DNA of 64,000 nt from Lumbricus rubellus (GCA_945859605.1 OX243811.1:65857395-65921394); one strand, 5' to 3'; shown: positions 1 through 11,175, numbered from the stretch's first letter. Made by a program: numbers and translations. Notes: generated by a model not told the origin, from the letters alone.

Positions 1-448
1 TGTATATATATGTTACGGTCAATGTGTACAATCAGTCATTGTATACAATGACTAACATTTTCAGCCAGTTGACACAATGACTGATTCGGTCAGGCATTGT
101 ATACAATGACTAAAAAACCATGCAGCGATTTTACACAATGACTGAAAATTTATGGTCCTTATTGTACACTTTGACTGATTGAAGTTAGGAAGTGTGTTGA
201 TAATTATTGTAGTGTCGGCGACGGCGGGTGGGGGAATCTAGGACGATTCATCAGCGATTCATCATTTCTGTAATTTTTTTAAAGATTTAAAAGAAAATCC
301 TCCTCTTTTTTCGACTGGGCTTGGAACCAGCTTTGGCAGAGTTATTTTCTTTTTTTCATTTTCTTTCAATTTCTTGTATTCTTTTTTCTTTTGTTTATAT
401 TTTTTCTTTTTTTTCTTTTTTGTGTTTTTCTTTTTTTAATGAAATTTT

Positions 449-605
449 AAAATCATAAATGTTAAATAACATCCAAGCAGATACATAATAAGCAGAAACA
501 TAACTTTGACATTTAAAAATCATAAAAGTTTAATAACATCCAAAGCAGATACATAATAAGCAGAAACATAACTTTGACATTTAAAAATCATAAATGTTTA
601 ATAAT
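449..605. repeat. Two-copy ~80-bp tandem duplication
   Basis: A unit of roughly 78-80 bp occurs twice in a row, and a third partial copy ends near 605. The shared core reads CAGATACATAATAAGCAG followed by AAACATAACTTTGACATTT. It lies in the interior of the long-inverted-repeat transposon, next to a T-rich stretch at 330-440. Confidence 0.75.
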
Positions 606-623
606 GTTCGAGGCAAATTCAAT

Positions 624-848
624 TCAAATTTTATTATCACATGTCAGAGAAGTATGGCATCTGCTGTTGCACTTAACTTTAGCTTTGAAGCATTTGCATC
701 TGTTAGATGAACATCTATTACCTCCAGAACAGTTACATTTTGTAAAGCCTTGACCACCACATTTCGACTCTAACTGTACTGCCCTACGCAATCCGATATT
801 TGAATCCTCTGAGACATCGTTGCAATAATTATCAACACACCTCCTCAC
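624..848 (-). CDS. Cysteine-rich (CXC/tesmin-like) fragment inside the 11-1101 transposon
   Basis: The frame has no ATG start and is probably the C-terminal exon of a larger transposon protein. Its cysteines follow the pattern CNCSGGNRCSSNRCKC...KCNSRCH, ending before the stop at 624. That spacing resembles the CXC (tesmin/TSO1-like) tails found on some integrase-type transposases. Part of the N-terminal coding stretch (CVDNYCN) is the same DNA as a segment repeated in the terminal inverted repeats. No catalytic domain is visible nearby. It may be untranslated today. Confidence 0.4.
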   Translation of the reverse strand: MRRCVDNYCNDVSEDSNIGLRRAVQLESKCGGQGFTKCNCSGGNRCSSNRCKCFKAKVKCNSRCHTSLTCDNKI

Positions 849-1101
849 ACCGACTCAAGTTCCTATTATTATTCCGCCTAGCCCCACTCGCCGTCGCAGA
901 CACTACAATAATTATCAACACACCTCCTAACTTGAATCAGTCAAAGTGTACAATAAGGACCATAAATTTTCAGTCATTGTGTAAAATCGCTGGTTTTTTT
1001 AGTCATTGTATACAATGCCTGACCGAATCAGTCATTGTGTCAACTGGCTGAAAATGTTAGTCATTGTATACAATGACTGATTGTACACATTGACTGTAAC
1101 A

Positions 1102-2773
1102 TATATACATGTACAATTGTACATATATGTATATGTATATAATATACATATGTGTGTATATATACATGGGCGCCGACTCTGCGAGGCCCGTGAGTGCTCA
1201 GCACCACCAGAAATTGGCCATGCGAGGCCCTCCTATGCATGGGCACCACCTGAAATCAGCCGGCAAGATGTGCTTTTAAGATATTTTTTCTCTGTTGGGA
1301 TTGCTTATCTATAAAAATCATTCCATCTTTAGTATACTTTTTTAAAATCTCAGTTTACCTTACAATTTCTCCAGTTTTTCCCCATCTGGTATATTCTGAA
1401 CTCCATTGGTCCTAAGCCGATCAGCGAATGCGAGGAAACCCCGATATCCTGCTTATTCGATCCGCTTCCGTCATTTTTTATATTACGGACGAAGGCGACG
1501 ATTTGAATGACATTGTTTTTTAGGCCTATATTGTATATATGCTCAATAGTGTTCTTCAGTGCATGCTCGAGAGTCACCTCCCAGCATCATAAAAGCGGGA
1601 TATTGTTTTGTCTGTTGCCCTTCCCTGCTCGGCGCTGTGCTACTCGGCGATCATACTTTGGCCGCGAGTTCGTCCCTTAAAACCAGGACCAAGTCTCGAT
1701 CCGCCTATGCCCTGGTATGTGAACAGTGATGATTTCAAATTAAGCATATTTTCCTATTCTTTTGGGCACCCCCGCTCTTCGGGTCAACTCGGCGCCTATG
1801 TATATATATATATATATGCTATCGATCATGTCGTGTTACATGGCCATTGTCGCAAAGCAGTGGTTTGCTACACAGCTGCTGAATCCTGCAGTGTCTCCTG
1901 TGTCGTGCACAGCGTTCAATAAGTCAGCACCACACTTTTTCGTCGCCGTCGTCATCTTCGATCCATAGCATTCCCATTCCCAACCTCCATCGTCCTCGGA
2001 CCCCTTCCAAAAAAGGACTAAAATACCGGTCAACTGCAGGCTGCTCTCGAGGTTATCATGACATTGTGGCTGCCTCGATCATGATGTGACCAGCATATAG
2101 TAATATTATCTTAGTTTTCCTATATAGTTTTGGTGTGAGCCAGTAGCAGTAGGCTACCATTGTGTTCCAGGCCCCAGCTGACGTGTTTCTCACCAGCTTT
2201 CTGATGCAGTCTTCGTCTCAAATCTCAAATACTCGAACACGCCATTCTTCCTCCTTCTTCAGCATACAGGCCTCGCATGAGTCACATCCATACGTCGCCA
2301 CTGGCCACGCCACTCGCCAGCGCCATAGGCCTACATCAAGCAAAGTTAAACTAGCCGAGTAAAGTGCAAACTGTACTCTAGGTATACGCGCGTGCATGCA
2401 GCGTGTATACTCACTTCTCACTGTACGCTAGGGTATAGACCTTCGCGGGTATGCAGAAGCAGAAAAAATCGCGAATTTTGAAGGAAAATCACGAAATTTG
2501 ATCGTGTTGATTAAGGGTTTTGGGCAGAAAATTGTTAGAAGAAGCACTCGATGACTAAAAAAAGTTCGTCAGAAATTTTAATGACTAGAAAAGAACACAG
2601 GTCAACCGCGAAGCAAAGACAATAAGCTTAGGCCTAGGCCTATTAATCTAAGTTATTTGTGCGCAATTGTGCCCTATACGCTAGTCGTGCGACGTGCGAA
2701 CACCTTCGAGTGCCTATAATTTATGTTAAAATTGTTATTTGTTGGTCGAGTGTTTCATGTTCGATTAATCCGA
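1102..2773. other. Intergenic stretch with no recognised gene
   Basis: It begins with a TA-rich run of alternating purine-pyrimidine sequence (about 1102-1170). The rest shows only short open frames with no recognisable domain. I see no exon, RNA gene or complete mobile element here. Confidence 0.5.
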
Positions 2774-3088
2774 CTACCCAGACGAAGAATGGTAAATAAC
2801 TATAATGTTTGCTGTAGACGGAGTGTCGGCTGACAGCTGGTCTTGGCAGGTCCACGATCCAACATCACTCCAAGCAACACTTTTGACGATCAGACCACAA
2901 CCTAAGTCAGTCGTGTTGACCTCGTAGGGTCCAGCGAATGCGCCGACCACTTGGCATTGGCTAACGACGACATCTGTACTGCTAGATCCCTGGTGCATCC
3001 ACTGCACCTGTTGCGATGGTCTGCGGCATGCCAGTGTCGCGCGGGTTCCTAAGTTCCATGTGGCATCTTTCGGAGCGATTCTCGACAT
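2774..3088 (-). CDS. Immunoglobulin-like domain exon of a partial PAN-Ig gene
   Basis: The exon encodes one immunoglobulin-like domain of about 100 residues. The marks are a first cysteine in ATLACRR, the core tryptophan in VQWMHQ, and the closing stretch SDVGSWTCQDQ with the D-x-G-x-W-T-C pattern. It opens at 3088 straight after a splice acceptor (TCGTAG). It can end near 2776 at a GTAGTC donor, so the TAG there need not be a real stop. It is in phase 0 with the PAN/Apple-like exon at 6913-7205 on the same strand. Both probably belong to one secreted or surface recognition protein, but the linkage is inferred from strand, order and phase. Further exons would lie beyond the left edge. Confidence 0.65.
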   Translation of the reverse strand: MSRIAPKDATWNLGTRATLACRRPSQQVQWMHQGSSSTDVVVSQCQVVGAFAGPYEVNTTDLGCGLIVKSVAWSDVGSWTCQDQLSADTPSTANIIVIYHSSSG

Positions 3089-3116
3089 CTACGATTTAAC
3101 AGCCCAACATACAACT

Positions 3117-3201
3117 AATCATCATCATCATCATTATTTTTTATTATTATTATTATTAGGCTAATTGTACATTATATTAGTGCAATTATTATTATTATTG
3201 C

Positions 3202-3253
<52 letters not shown>

Positions 3254-3293
3254 ACTAGTCCGGAATTGTCAGGCCTCGTCTTCAGGGTTTGAA

Positions 3294-3357
<64 letters not shown>

Positions 3358-3360
3358 GTT
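3117..3360. repeat. (ATT)n/(TTA)n microsatellite pair
   Basis: Two long ATT trinucleotide tracts (about 3186-3253 and 3293-3357) flank a 40-bp unique core. A shorter TCA/TTA tract lies at 3117-3160. The asparagine- and isoleucine-run frames here are artefacts of the microsatellite. Confidence 0.9.
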
Positions 3361-3679
3361 ATAATGAAGGGACTGCTGCTGATACCGTCGTCTTTTACCT
3401 CTGCCACAGTCAGCACAGTCCGCAGGCATTTCAATAAAGAAAAGATATTATATTAATATTATCATCATCATCATTGTGTGCATAAATTATTAGATATTAG
3501 GCCTACATTACCGGTATTGCATGCGTTAAAAATTTCATAATTCTACTTCTGAGCTGAGAGTAGGCCTATATAGAATGTTCGACCTGTTGTTTCTGTATGT
3601 TGGATCATAAATTGTTACTCACAAGTTGCCGCAAAGTAACTGAGGCAAACTGGTACCTGTAGGCCTATACACAGGGCCG

Positions 3680-4474
3680 CAGGCCCGGCCTTAGGGCAAG
3701 GCGAGCGAGGCAACCGCCTTGGGCCCCGCGCTTCCAGGGGCCCCGCGGTTCCAAGGGCCCCGCGCTGCTGGCTATAATTTTTTCTTTGACGATATTGACA
3801 ATGATTATACGTCGTATAAAACAACTGTTCTTGCAGTCAATTTGTCTCGCATAATGTGACATGGTGATTTTGAAAGAACGAAACTTCGCTAAACCGAGTA
3901 ACAGCAAGCTTACTTTTTAGAGTTGACCTGCATGTAAAATTCTCTCCAGAAAACACTAATTAGCCTAGGGCCTAACTCATTTTGCTTCAAATTTGCAAAT
4001 GGACATCCGCATACATTTTTGTTAGATTGCAAAACACAATGATAGTGCATGGTGACAATGTTAACGACAGCTTAGAAAATGCAAAACAGGAAATTTAGAA
4101 CATAGATAGGCCCTATATTTTCAGAGAGGTGCCTACATGTAGCCTAATTCTGCCTAAATTTTTCCGTTTCACTTTGTGAATATAATTAGCATCATTAGTG
4201 CTTTGGCGCAAAGAAATTTGTCAAAAGCCAAAACGCAGACCTAACATGCATCATTTGAAAATCAAATAGGCCTATGTAGGTTACAGGCCACATCAATGTG
4301 GTTTGTTTTAATATAGTGCTCTTAGCTCTAAAGAAATTTGGGAAACAACGTTAAGTGTCGCATCTTAGGTGGCTCTCCTTCACCAGTGCCTCATTCACAG
4401 GAAATCAACTGAGTAAATTTAAGCTTGAGGACCCGCTGCTGCCTAGGGCCTCGCAAACCCTAGGGCCGGGCCTG
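3680..4474. mobile_element. hAT-like transposon (inner), nested in the 3672-6762 element
   Basis: This is a 795-bp non-autonomous element. Its ends are inverted: CAGGCCCGGCCTTAGGG at the left and CCCTAGGGCCGGGCCTG at the right. It is bracketed by a perfect 8-bp duplication, CAGGGCCG at 3672-3679 and 4475-4482. That duplicated octamer is itself the first eight bases of the outer hAT, so it inserted exactly at the outer element's tip. It has no coding capacity that I can recognise. Confidence 0.88.
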
Positions 4475-5565
4475 CAGGGCCGGATTAACCAGTATGCCAT
4501 GTCTGCCATGGCGGCGGGCCCCCCGTCGTCAGGGGCCCCCCGCGTCTGCAAAAAATTATTTTTATTGTGCATTTTCCCATTTATTCATATTTGCTTCTAA
4601 CACAGTGTGTACATTTGCGTCCATTGGTCATTGTTTTCTTCTTAGGGCGAGCAACAATTTTATTTAAGTTGGCCTCTATGTTTGTGCCAGCTCTGATTTA
4701 TGATTTCGTCGGTATTCCATTTGGCCTACTTTTAAAAGAGATAGGCCAGAGTTACAGACAGGCGGACGGAGAGGGAGAGATACGCCTTTTGAAAAGAGTC
4801 AGACATAGGCTACATGTAGACGAACAGACAGACGGAGACAAAGATATAGTCATAGAGATTCGGTTAAACAAGGCCACATGTAATTTGAACAGTTGAACTC
4901 TGTAATGGGTCTGCAAATTCATGCACAAGGTGTATCATGTTATCTTTGGCACAGTCTTACAAAGGAGGCAATTTATAATGATTATGTCGTAGAGGAATGC
5001 TGTTAGACTACATGGATGCGTGGATCACGGCCATCTCAATTGAGTGTGGACGCAGAGAGGGGAAGAGTGAACTGTAAATTGTCACTTGTCAGTGCTTCTG
5101 AACTTCCCACCCACTTTCGTATAACTAGAACTCCGCATTAGGCCTATGGATGTTGCAGGCACTCGCTGCATGCCACAGTGACTCATTTGGCATCAGGGAG
5201 GGTCCAAGATTACTCCACTGGGGAGCAAGATCATTCCACTCACTTGACTGGGGAGGGTCGGTCCTGAAGATGGGAGAGGGAATTATCGCTAAAAGTTGTG
5301 CAGCCAAGGCAGAGCTAGGCGAGGTCACCCTACGTTTGGGAAAGATAGGCTAATATATGTTTCTCAATCTAAAGCCGACCAAAGCTGGCTCTGACTTGTA
5401 TGATGATAAATTGGGCGAATCATAGATGCCCGAGACCATACTCTATGTAGGCCTATGCGGGCTTGCATTCCACTGAAAATCCCAACTATACGTGCAACTT
5501 GGTCAATGACAGATATATCTTGCCAAACCCGTAGACCCGTAGGGTAGGCCTATAAAGGAATACTG

Positions 5566-5898
5566 TGCAGATCGAGGATAGAAAGGATACGTAACGAAAT
5601 AACTCTTGAAGAAACCGGACACAACGAAACAGTAATTGACAGAATGAGGAAGAGAAGGCTGACTTGGTTCGGATATAGGCCTATAACACGGATGGAGGAG
5701 AAAAGACTACCAGCGACAGTGCTATATGGACAAACAGAGGGAGAAAGAAGCAGAGGAAGACCAAAAAAGACATGGATGAAAAACGTGATGGAGGACCTAG
5801 AAATGAAGGGCATGGGCATACGAAGAGCTGTGGACAAGTCCAGAGGCAGAGCAACTTGGAGACGTCTTGTAAAGGCCTCATCGTCAGCATGCGCTTGA
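5566..5898 (+). pseudogene. LINE reverse-transcriptase C-terminal fragment
   Basis: The conceptual protein contains RRLTWFGY, then a basic GERSRGRPKKTW segment and a WRRLVKA end. That order (R-x-L-x-W-F-G-H, G-x-R-x-R-G-R-P-K-x-x-W, W-x-x-L-V) is typical of the C-terminus of many endonuclease-bearing LINE polyproteins. Only this tail survives and no reverse-transcriptase core is upstream. It lies within the outer hAT element. Confidence 0.7.
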
Positions 5899-6912
5899 CG
5901 GAGGAGAAATTGGAGGTCTATAAATGAAAGTTGTCGAGGTGGTTAAAAGATGAGTCTTCTTCAGTTTGGTTTATCAAAATGTATGCGTAAAAAATTCCGA
6001 TACCGGAAATGTCGGCGTTTGTGACGATGAGAAAGTCGAAATTAAGAAACACATGCAGCTGATGCGTAAAGAGGGCACGCTCTCCTGGGTCAATCGGATC
6101 ATGTACATAGGCCTAGGCCTATATAAAGGTATGCGCTGCAGTCTGCAGATAATTAATAGGCCTATTTAAAAAGTTTTATGTATCATGTAGCATTTCTGCG
6201 TTTTTATAGTAATTTCTTAAAAACTAATTTAGTATTATTGCTGTGGTTGTTGCTGCTGCTGTTGTTGCTGCTCTTGTTGATCTCCCAAAATGCAGACAGA
6301 ATGGTCAACTTTACATGGATCAAAGTCTAATCCGCCGTCCTTTTTCGACAATTCTCACACTGCAATAATTATACTGAATATAGATGCTATGTCATTATTG
6401 CAACAGGCTTCTTAGCGTTGAGAGTGATCTCTTAAACACAGTTTCCTTTAAGGACATTCTTGACCAGTTTGTCACTGCCAAGAGCAGAAAAATCTGAACC
6501 ATAATTGGTATAATTATAGAATTTAAACTACTAAACTGAACAATAATTATAATCTATTAAATTGACGTTTATAAAGTGTAATTTAAAAAATGTTTTGGTA
6601 TTTCATTAAGCTACATCTAATTAGGTTTTGAATTATATCGAGTCAATAAGAGACACGAATGGACAGGTGGGCCTCTGGAGTGTGGTGACCGAAGGTAATG
6701 GAAAATTAGGGGCCCCCCTGAAAATATGGCGGCGGGCCCCCCGAGGGGTTAATCCGGGCCTGCCTATACAGTAGGCCTATACAATGCATTGATTGTAGTA
6801 TTGTACGGAATAAACAGTAGGGAACCATTATTAGCCTATGCATAGGCTACATTGGCTTCGATAGTTTGTAGATGTTGTTTGGAGCAACGTGGTAGATTAA
6901 CTAAATACTGAC

Positions 6913-7205
6913 CGAGGTCCTGTAGGTGACGCAGGACTGAACTGTGGCAAAGGTCGTCGGCGGGGACTCGAAGGTCAGGCACCTTGACGTTTCTTTTGTG
7001 TAGCTGAAGTAATTGCAGTCAGGTTGCGCTATGCATAGAGATCCACAGTGAGCGTAGTCAGACGTGAATCCTTCTCTGGTTGGAATATTTGTGGCGCAGA
7101 GACCTCTGGTGTTGGTCTTCGGAACAAGCAGAGAAAACGATTTCCCCACAGATGCTGCATCGGAAAACTTATCGCACGCCATGCAGATCGAGGCGAGGAA
7201 AACGA
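6913..7205 (-). CDS. PAN/Apple-like domain exon with hydrophobic leader (partial gene)
   Basis: The exon starts near 7205 after a possible acceptor (ACTTATAG). It opens with a hydrophobic run, LIVIVFLASICMAC, that could be the end of a signal peptide whose start codon lies in an upstream exon. The domain then shows GLCATN, HCGSLCIAQPDCNYFSYT and SRCLTF, a cysteine pattern typical of PAN/Apple domains. A GTCAGT donor follows TCG at 6913, giving phase 0, which matches the Ig-like exon at 3088. PAN plus Ig on a secreted scaffold suggests binding or immune-type recognition. No function is assigned. The ATG at 7182 is an internal methionine, not the likely start. Confidence 0.6.
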
Positions 7206-7415
7206 TAACTATAAGTTAAAGACGCATTGCCAATGAGCATCTTACAAGACTAGTCTTACAACATAATACATTACCGTATACAATAGGCCTACAATATTAT
7301 TAGTCATTTATACCGCGCTTGAACAAAAACCAGTCTTGCACAAGCGCGCTTCACTACAAATCTAGTCATAATGCAACGAAAACAAATGAGTTTTTAACTT
7401 TGATTTAAACTCTGC

Positions 7416-7520
7416 AAATTCCGACTTATAATTACAGGCCCTATAAGGCATCTATTGCAGTCTGCAATAGATGCCTTATAGCCTAGTTATAGGGCCTGTA
7501 ATTAATTATAAGTCGGATTT
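7416..7520. repeat. Long imperfect hairpin (foldback)
   Basis: The left arm, about 7416-7459, is repeated in inverted form at 7463-7520. Both contain TAATTACAGGCCCTATAA and GGCATCTATTGCA or its complement, and the loop is about 3 bases. The right arm carries a short insertion. A foldback MITE remnant or a recent inverted duplication would explain it. Confidence 0.8.
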
Positions 7521-7716
7521 GTATTACTATTTATCACTTAGCCTAAATCATCTTATTATTTTAGGCTTCGGTAAAAGCTTAGGCCTACTCATAAAATAAA
7601 TTTAGGTAAACGTAGGCCTATACGTAGGCTATAGACTTCTACTGAGTCTCATAGAAAAGGGTTAGCCTGTTAGGCCTAAATACTATGCCTGTAGCGCATA
7701 CGAAACTATTAAAATC

Positions 7717-7769
7717 AGACCTAGGCTCATAGACATCATATATTACTGTGATGTCTATGCCTAGGCTAC
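7717..7769. repeat. Short hairpin
   Basis: Arms around ACCTAGGCTCATAGACATCA and TGATGTCTATGCCTAGGCT are inverted about a 10-base loop. It lies 200 bp from the larger hairpin at 7416-7520 in a stretch otherwise without features. Confidence 0.7.
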
Positions 7770-8097
7770 AGTTGATGCTACAGCGGAAAACTTATTGTAG
7801 GGTCCTAGATGATGCAGACGGCAAGAGAAACGATGAACATAAGAGCTGTAGAGTCTAGGTGCAATTAAGAGAACCTAGTAGGCCTAATCAATTAGCCTAG
7901 ATGACTATTATCTGCAGGCCTATCATGAAAACTAAGGTTCTAAGCACTCTTAATTTGTCGCACTTTTTTACAGTGACTCGTAATCGTAGGCCTAATTGTA
8001 ATCTCCACACTTCTAAAGCCAGGCCCAGCTAGGACATCAGCTTATTTACGAGCACTTCGTCGAGTCAGATGATTTGTCCAAAAGATGCTAAGTACTT

Positions 8098-8330
8098 GTT
8101 TGTATGTGCACTTGTGATAGCGCCCCTTCAAGCTCTCTACTCGAAGGCGCTCCCGACTACAGCGCGGACACTGCATCGGAGTTTTACACCGAAGCCCTGA
8201 GCAATTGCGAGTGAAGGACTTGCTCATGCAGGCCGGTATCTACGCGGCGGCTTGAGGTGGATTCGAACCTGAAACCCTCCGGCTGCAAGGCAACGAACAT
8301 ACCCAATAGGCCTACGCCACTGCGCCCCAC
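8098..8330 (-). mobile_element. tRNA-derived SINE
   Basis: Read on the minus strand, the right end is a tRNA-like head. A B-box (GGTTCGAATCCACC) lies near 8258-8271 and an A-box-like stretch near 8310-8325. The tail ends with ...GCGCTATCACAAGTGCACATAC. The same body occurs at 15014-15233 and 39774-40010. It is not a functional tRNA gene because no cloverleaf body surrounds the boxes. Confidence 0.85.
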
Positions 8331-9689
8331 AAAGGTACGTAGGCCTATCTATAGGAGGTCCGAGTCCGTTTTCCAGAGGGTGAGATGGACAGACTAGGGG
8401 AGATGTTTAATATGGGCGTCTCTGAGTTATAAATTTTGATGTTATTTTGTGCTATAGGCCTAAGAAAAGCAATGTTTCTGACCGTTTGTGCTGATCATAG
8501 TTTCCAACCGTTCACTTGTTAGCATTCAACGTCTTCCAAAAGTGCATTAGTTAACTGCATCGCAGTAGTAGGCCTAATACGTAAATTGTCGTTCTTTATG
8601 TAGCCTACGTACAACAGCTTACGTAGGCCTACAGGCAACTCAACGTAGCCTACGTTTGCCCAAGATTCAGCTTTTTTGACTGTCAGAGCAATCTGGCATG
8701 CATACAATTGAGGAATTACAATTGACGTCGATAACTCTAAACTGATTGTCTTAAGCGTTTGCCCTAAAGCCAGTATACAGACAAAAGGTTTTCAAACATC
8801 ATATCCTCTCACGTACTGTTTCAAAGAAACGTGTCTGATCGGGAACAATTGTCCATCTACACCTCAGTGTGACGAACAATTAACAGCTGCTTTCTATCTG
8901 CCAAGAGTTATAGTCCATAATTACAGTCGGTTCATGATTGCTTTTGTTTCGCTATTGTTGTTTGCGTCCTATTGTGTCCCAAGACACGTGCAAGAATGTA
9001 CTTGCCCATTTTAGACAATGTTCTTCTTATTGACTCGTGCATTTCTTCGCAATGGACTTCTCTTCTGTTGGATAAAGAAAACTTTAGGTTTGAAGGGTGG
9101 ATATTTATCGTCGCTCTTCTCCTTTCTCTAAGCTTGGAGATGGCACTGTCAAAGTGCGAGCAGTGGCAGAGGTAAAAGACGACGGTATCAGCAGCAGTCC
9201 CTTATAAACCATTGAGCAGTGGATGTGTAGTGTGAGAATTGTGGAAAAATCACTGCAGCCTGGAGTAATGCATATAAAGATGGCTTCGACATTATAAAAA
9301 GACAGCTAAAAATCACTTAGTTTCTTATTCTTCACCTACACTTCATATTCATGAATGCAAAGTGGCCTCGTTCTTGAATTTCTCCTGTTACCACGGTCAC
9401 TCCTAGGTCACTATTAAAGATACATTATAAAGCATTTGAAAACTTCCTGTTGACAGTGCTGGTATCGGGAGTACCAATTTCGAGCATGCACTGGCGAATT
9501 TCGAGCAATGGTGTAAAACGAAAAACGGTACCCTGAACTAAATCTGAGGCAGTCATATGGGTACGAAGTGCTAGCGATTGCATTTCTTAGCCTTGCCTTG
9601 GCATATAAGGGTTGGTGCCAGACCTCTCCCTTGCCGCCTCATCTTCCCACCAACAGTGTACAATCAGTATACTCGTTAGAAGTGAGTTG
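8331..9689. other. Intergenic stretch, mostly featureless
   Basis: TAGGCCTA and related palindromes cluster around 8560-8660. Near 9162-9202 a 41-bp stretch matches 3363-3403 in inverted orientation. No exon or complete mobile element was recognised. Confidence 0.45.
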
Positions 9690-9777
9690 GCTATGGGTAA
9701 AAAATCTCAAATCCCAGGTGGAGATGTTAACCCCCAACCTCTCAATTGACATTCCAGCACGCTAATCACTACACCCA
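9690..9777 (-). mobile_element. Decayed tRNA-derived SINE head
   Basis: On the minus strand this reads TGGGTGTAGTGATTAGCGTGC (given as an A-box-like start, TGTAGTGATTAGCG) followed by GAGGTTGGGGGTTAAC, where the B-box core has lost its CG. The order and spacing match a SINE head. No clear tail was delimited. Confidence 0.45.
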
Positions 9778-10920
9778 TAAACTACTGTATATAAATAACA
9801 AGACACGTGCAGTGCAGTACGTTTATTTGAAATGGTGAAAGCAAACACACAAAAAGAAAGTCTTAAAATGGAAGGTTTGAACGACAACAATACTGTTTGA
9901 TGACGAGAACAACTTGTAAATGCACAAAAATATAAACAGTTGTGAACACTTAAAGAGAAACTTTCATCATAATAAACAAGTTTTTGAACTTCAGTACTGA
10001 ATGGAATGTTCAGAACCGTATTTCCAGTTTATTATAGCTGCACTCTCTGAAATCCTGTGCATCATTCGTTAGTCTATGTTGCACCAGTTCTTTAGAATGA
10101 ACTTCCACAAGATGGATCTCTGCCAGCTTGCTCATCTTCCTATCAGTTGCTTCTCCACCAGCTTCATCCACGGATTGACATCCCTGGATCCCGACCTAGC
10201 ACTGGAATGAACCTTGGTTTGATATATCCATAGTTAAAAAACGGGCCTTGCTCACATAATCACATTGCTGTTGTGTGGTGTCGAGCATGAGATTTACATT
10301 GCATTACATCAAATACCAGTAATAACAATATTAATGGTAAGAATAGCAATTATAATGGTAAGAATAGTAATAATAGAAATGTGTAAATTATGATAAAAAT
10401 CATCAGAGCAATCTACTTTAACTCTACTTCAGAATTGGCTCAGAACATCTGGGCAGGTCACAAAACATACATGTACTAACCAACAATTTACTGGAATTAA
10501 GTCAATATCCTTCACAGATGCGAGTTAAACTAAACAACAAAATACATCAATTTATCTCAGACTTGAATAAACCCTGTAATCCCCAACAACTTGTTGTGGC
10601 TTCATATGCCTTGCCCTTGCATCATTACATTATCTTTAATCCAAAACCAAAAACACTCAAAACTGCAATACTGAAAATATCATTGCAAATGCAATTTTTA
10701 ATCATAGTCAAGCATCAATAACATTTTATTATTTTTAATTAATTTATTAATTTCTATTGCACCGGTGGCTAATGCACAAGACATCAATCCATGGCAAACA
10801 AAACCACTCTGAAGATCAGTACGTTGAGAATGACACGGTATATTGCATATAACCAACATCGCATAAAATTCTTATAATTCTATCAAATAGGCAAAATGAA
10901 ACAACTGCAATTATAATTAA

Positions 10921-11175
10921 CTCGTATTGTACTAAATCAAACTATCATGGAAAATCCATTTACTTTTACTTTAATACAAAATTAGAAAACAAAAAACAAA
11001 AAGCAACAAGTCTTTCAACCATTCAGAGTTAAAATAATAAAAATAAAATGTCTCGTATTGTACTAAATCAAACTATCATGGAAAATCCATTTACTTTTAC
11101 TTTAATACAAAATTAGAAAACAAAAAACAAAAAGCAACAAGTCTTTCAACCATTCAGAGTTAAAATAATAAAATG
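10921..11175. repeat. Two-copy 131-bp tandem duplication
   Basis: The sequence starting CTCGTATTGTACTAAATCAA at 10921 recurs at 11052. No difference was seen over roughly 125 bp, which indicates a very recent duplication or an assembly duplication. Confidence 0.9.

Larger units (their letters stand above)
11..1101. mobile_element. DNA transposon with ~220-bp terminal inverted repeats, Ginger-like
   Basis: Positions 11-232 and 881-1101 are inverted copies of each other. The outermost bases are TGTTACGGTCAATGTG at the left and their near-complement ending TGTAACA at the right. The element is flanked by TATA on both sides (7-10 and 1102-1105), compatible with a 4-bp target duplication, although the flanks are AT-rich and so weakly informative. 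The repeats hold internal sub-repeats of CATTGTATACAATGAC. The interior contains an ~80-bp tandem duplication (about 449-605) and a cysteine-rich ORF (624-848, minus). TGT...ACA ends, a 4-bp duplication and a CXC-type cysteine motif are known together in Ginger/KRBA2-like integrase elements. No integrase core is present, so this copy would be non-autonomous. The class is an inference; the inverted repeats are seen directly. Confidence 0.75.
3672..6762. mobile_element. hAT-like transposon (outer), split by an inner hAT
   Basis: The left end (CAGGGCCG at 3672, continuing from 4475 as CAGGGCCGGATTAACC) is inverted relative to the right end (GGTTAATCCGGGCCTG, finishing at 6762). Shared GGCGGCGGGCCCCCCG and GGGGCCCCCC segments lie just inside each end. 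The element is flanked by a perfect 8-bp target duplication, CCTATACA at 3664-3671 and 6763-6770, as expected for hAT. Without the inner insertion it is about 2.3 kb. I find no hAT transposase in it; it carries a LINE fragment at about 5566-5898. It lies in the intron between the PAN-like and Ig-like exons. Confidence 0.85.

Noticed and set aside
3172..3429. Minus-strand frame with long Asn and Ile runs
   Set aside because: Purely the translation of ATT microsatellites.
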